A DNA stretch of 60,295 bases, from positions 1-60,295 of the forward strand of contig JAWUWD010000005.1 in assembly GCA_034112085.1 (NCBI GenBank), given 5' to 3'. Position numbers and translations under genes: made by a program. The notes beneath the pieces were generated by a model. The model saw nothing but the letters and a program-made list of their open reading frames with translations. It did not search any database and had not been told where the DNA came from. The stretch's first letter is position 1, and each line of letters begins with the position of its first letter. The DNA is from JAWUWD01 sp034112085 (lineage in GTDB: Bacteria > Bacteroidota > Bacteroidia > Cytophagales > Cyclobacteriaceae). Of this stretch, positions 59,220-60,295 are shown piece after piece.

Positions 59220-60134
59220 ATGAACTACGACATAATATTTTCGAGTATCTGCGATAAGTTAAAGGGTACAACCGATTCTGGTCAGGTAGCTTCTTACATT
59301 CCTGAGCTTGGTAAAGTAGACCCTAACAAGTTTGGCGTGCACCTCATGACAATCGATTCAGAAAGTCACAGTTACGGAGATGCGGATGAGAAATTCTCTA
59401 TTCAGAGTATTGCTAAGGTTTTATCTCTGACGCTAGCCTATGAATTAAAGGGTGAAAGCCTATGGGAGCGTGTTGGTGTTGAACCTTCCGGCACACCATT
59501 TAATTCTCTGGTTCTTTTAGAGTATAATCATGGAATACCCCGTAATCCTATGGTCAATGCAGGTGCTATTGTGATCTGTGACATCTTATTAAGTAGTCTC
59601 GATAGCCCGAAAAGTGACTTTCTTAAATTCGTTAGAAGAGTAGCTAACAATCCCGCACTTGACTATTCAACTACAATTACAGCGTCTGAAAAATCAACGA
59701 GCTATACGAACACTGCAGTTATAAACCTTATGAAGTCGTTTGGCAATATTGAAAATGACATTGATGTGGTAATGGACTTCTATTTCAACCTCTGTTCTAT
59801 TGAAATGACTTGTAAGGAGCTTGCCCGTACTTTTCTCTTTCTAACTACTGATGGGACGGACCCCATTACGAACGAAGTCATCACTAGCCCGAGTAAGTCG
59901 AAACGTATCAATTCTATAATGCAGTTGTGCGGATTTTATGATGAAGCAGGAGAATTCTCTTTCAGAGTAGGATTGCCTGGGAAAAGTGGTGTTGGTGGAG
60001 GAATAGTGGCTATTCTTCCTGACAAATATAGTATTGTCGTCTGGAGCCCTAAACTCAATGAAAAAGGCAATTCATATAAAGGGATGAAGTTTTTAGAAAT
60101 GTTTACTACCGAAACACAAACCTCAATATTTTAA
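59220..60134 (+). CDS. glsA: Glutaminase
   Basis: 304 residues from ATG 59220 (MNYDIIFSSICDKLKG); the frame also allows a TTG at 59214. Bacterial glutaminase (serine-lactamase-like family): GDADEKFSIQSIAKVL contains the SxxK catalytic Ser-Lys (FSIQSIAK), and PRNPMVNAGAIVICD, ASEKSTSYTNTAV and FRVGLPGKSGVGGGIVAI are all characteristic. It hydrolyses glutamine to glutamate and ammonia in the cytoplasm. It lies in an operon with the amine-oxidase-like gene, which may mean joint nitrogen metabolism. Length and motifs are normal. Confidence 0.95.
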   Translation: MNYDIIFSSICDKLKGTTDSGQVASYIPELGKVDPNKFGVHLMTIDSESHSYGDADEKFSIQSIAKVLSLTLAYELKGESLWERVGVEPSGTPFNSLVLLEYNHGIPRNPMVNAGAIVICDILLSSLDSPKSDFLKFVRRVANNPALDYSTTITASEKSTSYTNTAVINLMKSFGNIENDIDVVMDFYFNLCSIEMTCKELARTFLFLTTDGTDPITNEVITSPSKSKRINSIMQLCGFYDEAGEFSFRVGLPGKSGVGGGIVAILPDKYSIVVWSPKLNEKGNSYKGMKFLEMFTTETQTSIF

Positions 60135-60139
60135 AAGAC

Positions 60140-60295
60140 ATGGAATTACGTTTTAGAAATGCTCAGAAAAAAGATGTTTCATTTATCATTGAGATGTTGG
60201 CTAATGATAAGTTGGGCGCACTGCGTGAAGACTATCAAGAACCACTTCCAGAGAAATATTATGAGGCCTTCGATAATATTTATGCAGATGAAAAT
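60140..60295 (+). CDS. GNAT acetyltransferase, N-terminal part (3' cut by window)
   Basis: ATG 60140 begins MELRFRNAQKKDVSFIIEML and continues as ANDKLGALREDYQEPLPEKY to the window edge (YYEAFDNIYADEN). LRFRNAQKKDVSFIIEML is the typical first strand and helix of a GNAT acetyltransferase, followed by a LGALRE motif seen in one branch of the family. It follows glsA by 5 bases and is probably in the same operon. The catalytic and acetyl-CoA parts are outside. Confidence 0.8.
   Translation, partial: MELRFRNAQKKDVSFIIEMLANDKLGALREDYQEPLPEKYYEAFDNIYADEN

Noticed and set aside
1..60295. tRNA, rRNA, CRISPR arrays, insertion sequences, prophage
   Set aside because: No cloverleaf, direct-repeat array, transposase or phage structural gene was recognised on reading; short or unusual ones may have been missed without a search tool.

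Overview
The window looks like chromosome from a marine-type member of the Bacteroidota, most likely Cytophagales. It is AT-rich, most starts lack a Shine-Dalgarno, and the gene families fit: paired SurA-type lipoprotein isomerases, 2TM-domain proteins, a GAF/SpoIIE/STAS/RsbW partner-switch set, DUF748, HutD and Bor-type lipoproteins. The assignment rests on gene content and protein style only. I saw no rRNA, tRNA, CRISPR array or intact mobile element.

Region 1 (1-9364, + strand) is the end of a surface-polysaccharide locus. It holds the tail of a GDP-fucose synthase, three glycosyltransferases, a Wzx-type flippase, two polymerase/ligase-like membrane proteins, a sugar epimerase and a WecA/TagO-like initiating transferase. 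Region 2 (9368-15144) begins with a sulfate-activation module: cysQ and a DUF2061 gene face cysC-cysD-cysN, which together make and recycle PAPS. pheS and a 3-hydroxyacyl-CoA dehydrogenase follow. PAPS genes directly beside a polysaccharide locus suggest sulfated glycans, but no sulfotransferase is visible here.

Region 3 (15235-16790) is a small lipoprotein graveyard: an intact lipoprotein with a Rieske-like tail but no ligand set, a lipoprotein broken by stops and frameshifts, and a Bor-family gene frameshifted just after its lipobox, closed by a terminator. Region 4 (16789-28745, mostly - strand) carries MoxR, three consecutive SurA/PpiC-type periplasmic proteins, the partner switch (RsbW-like, STAS, SpoIIE phosphatase), HutD, Tag (on +) and a large GAF protein. 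Region 5 (28887-44066) is mixed housekeeping: DUF748, RluD, a PLP deaminase/desulfhydrase, several SDRs, an Xre regulator with a membrane partner, aldehyde dehydrogenase, AraC, an amidohydrolase and VOC proteins. It also has an HxlR regulator divergent from an SDR across a striking 17-bp perfect inverted repeat.

Region 6 (44063-53068, - strand) is the most interesting part: eleven genes packed with ATGA overlaps or gaps of 1-3 bases. Three encode Rieske [2Fe-2S] domains fused to three different partners: a ThDP (pyruvate-oxidase-like) enzyme, an FMN glutamate-synthase-type enzyme, and a ferric-reductase-like b-type cytochrome. The others are a Na+/H+ antiporter, a DM13 redox-type protein, a Cys/His-motif membrane-anchored protein, a VOC protein, an outer-membrane-barrel-like protein, an uncharacterised soluble protein and two tiny membrane proteins, one only 34 residues long. 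This looks like a dedicated, undescribed redox system. Upstream (53069-53885) lie decayed coding scraps, then a YHS-domain gene, a broken GNAT gene coupled to a RidA-family gene, an FtsX/MacB-type permease, a tiny lipoprotein gene, an FAD amine-oxidase-like protein, glutaminase and the start of another GNAT gene at the window edge.
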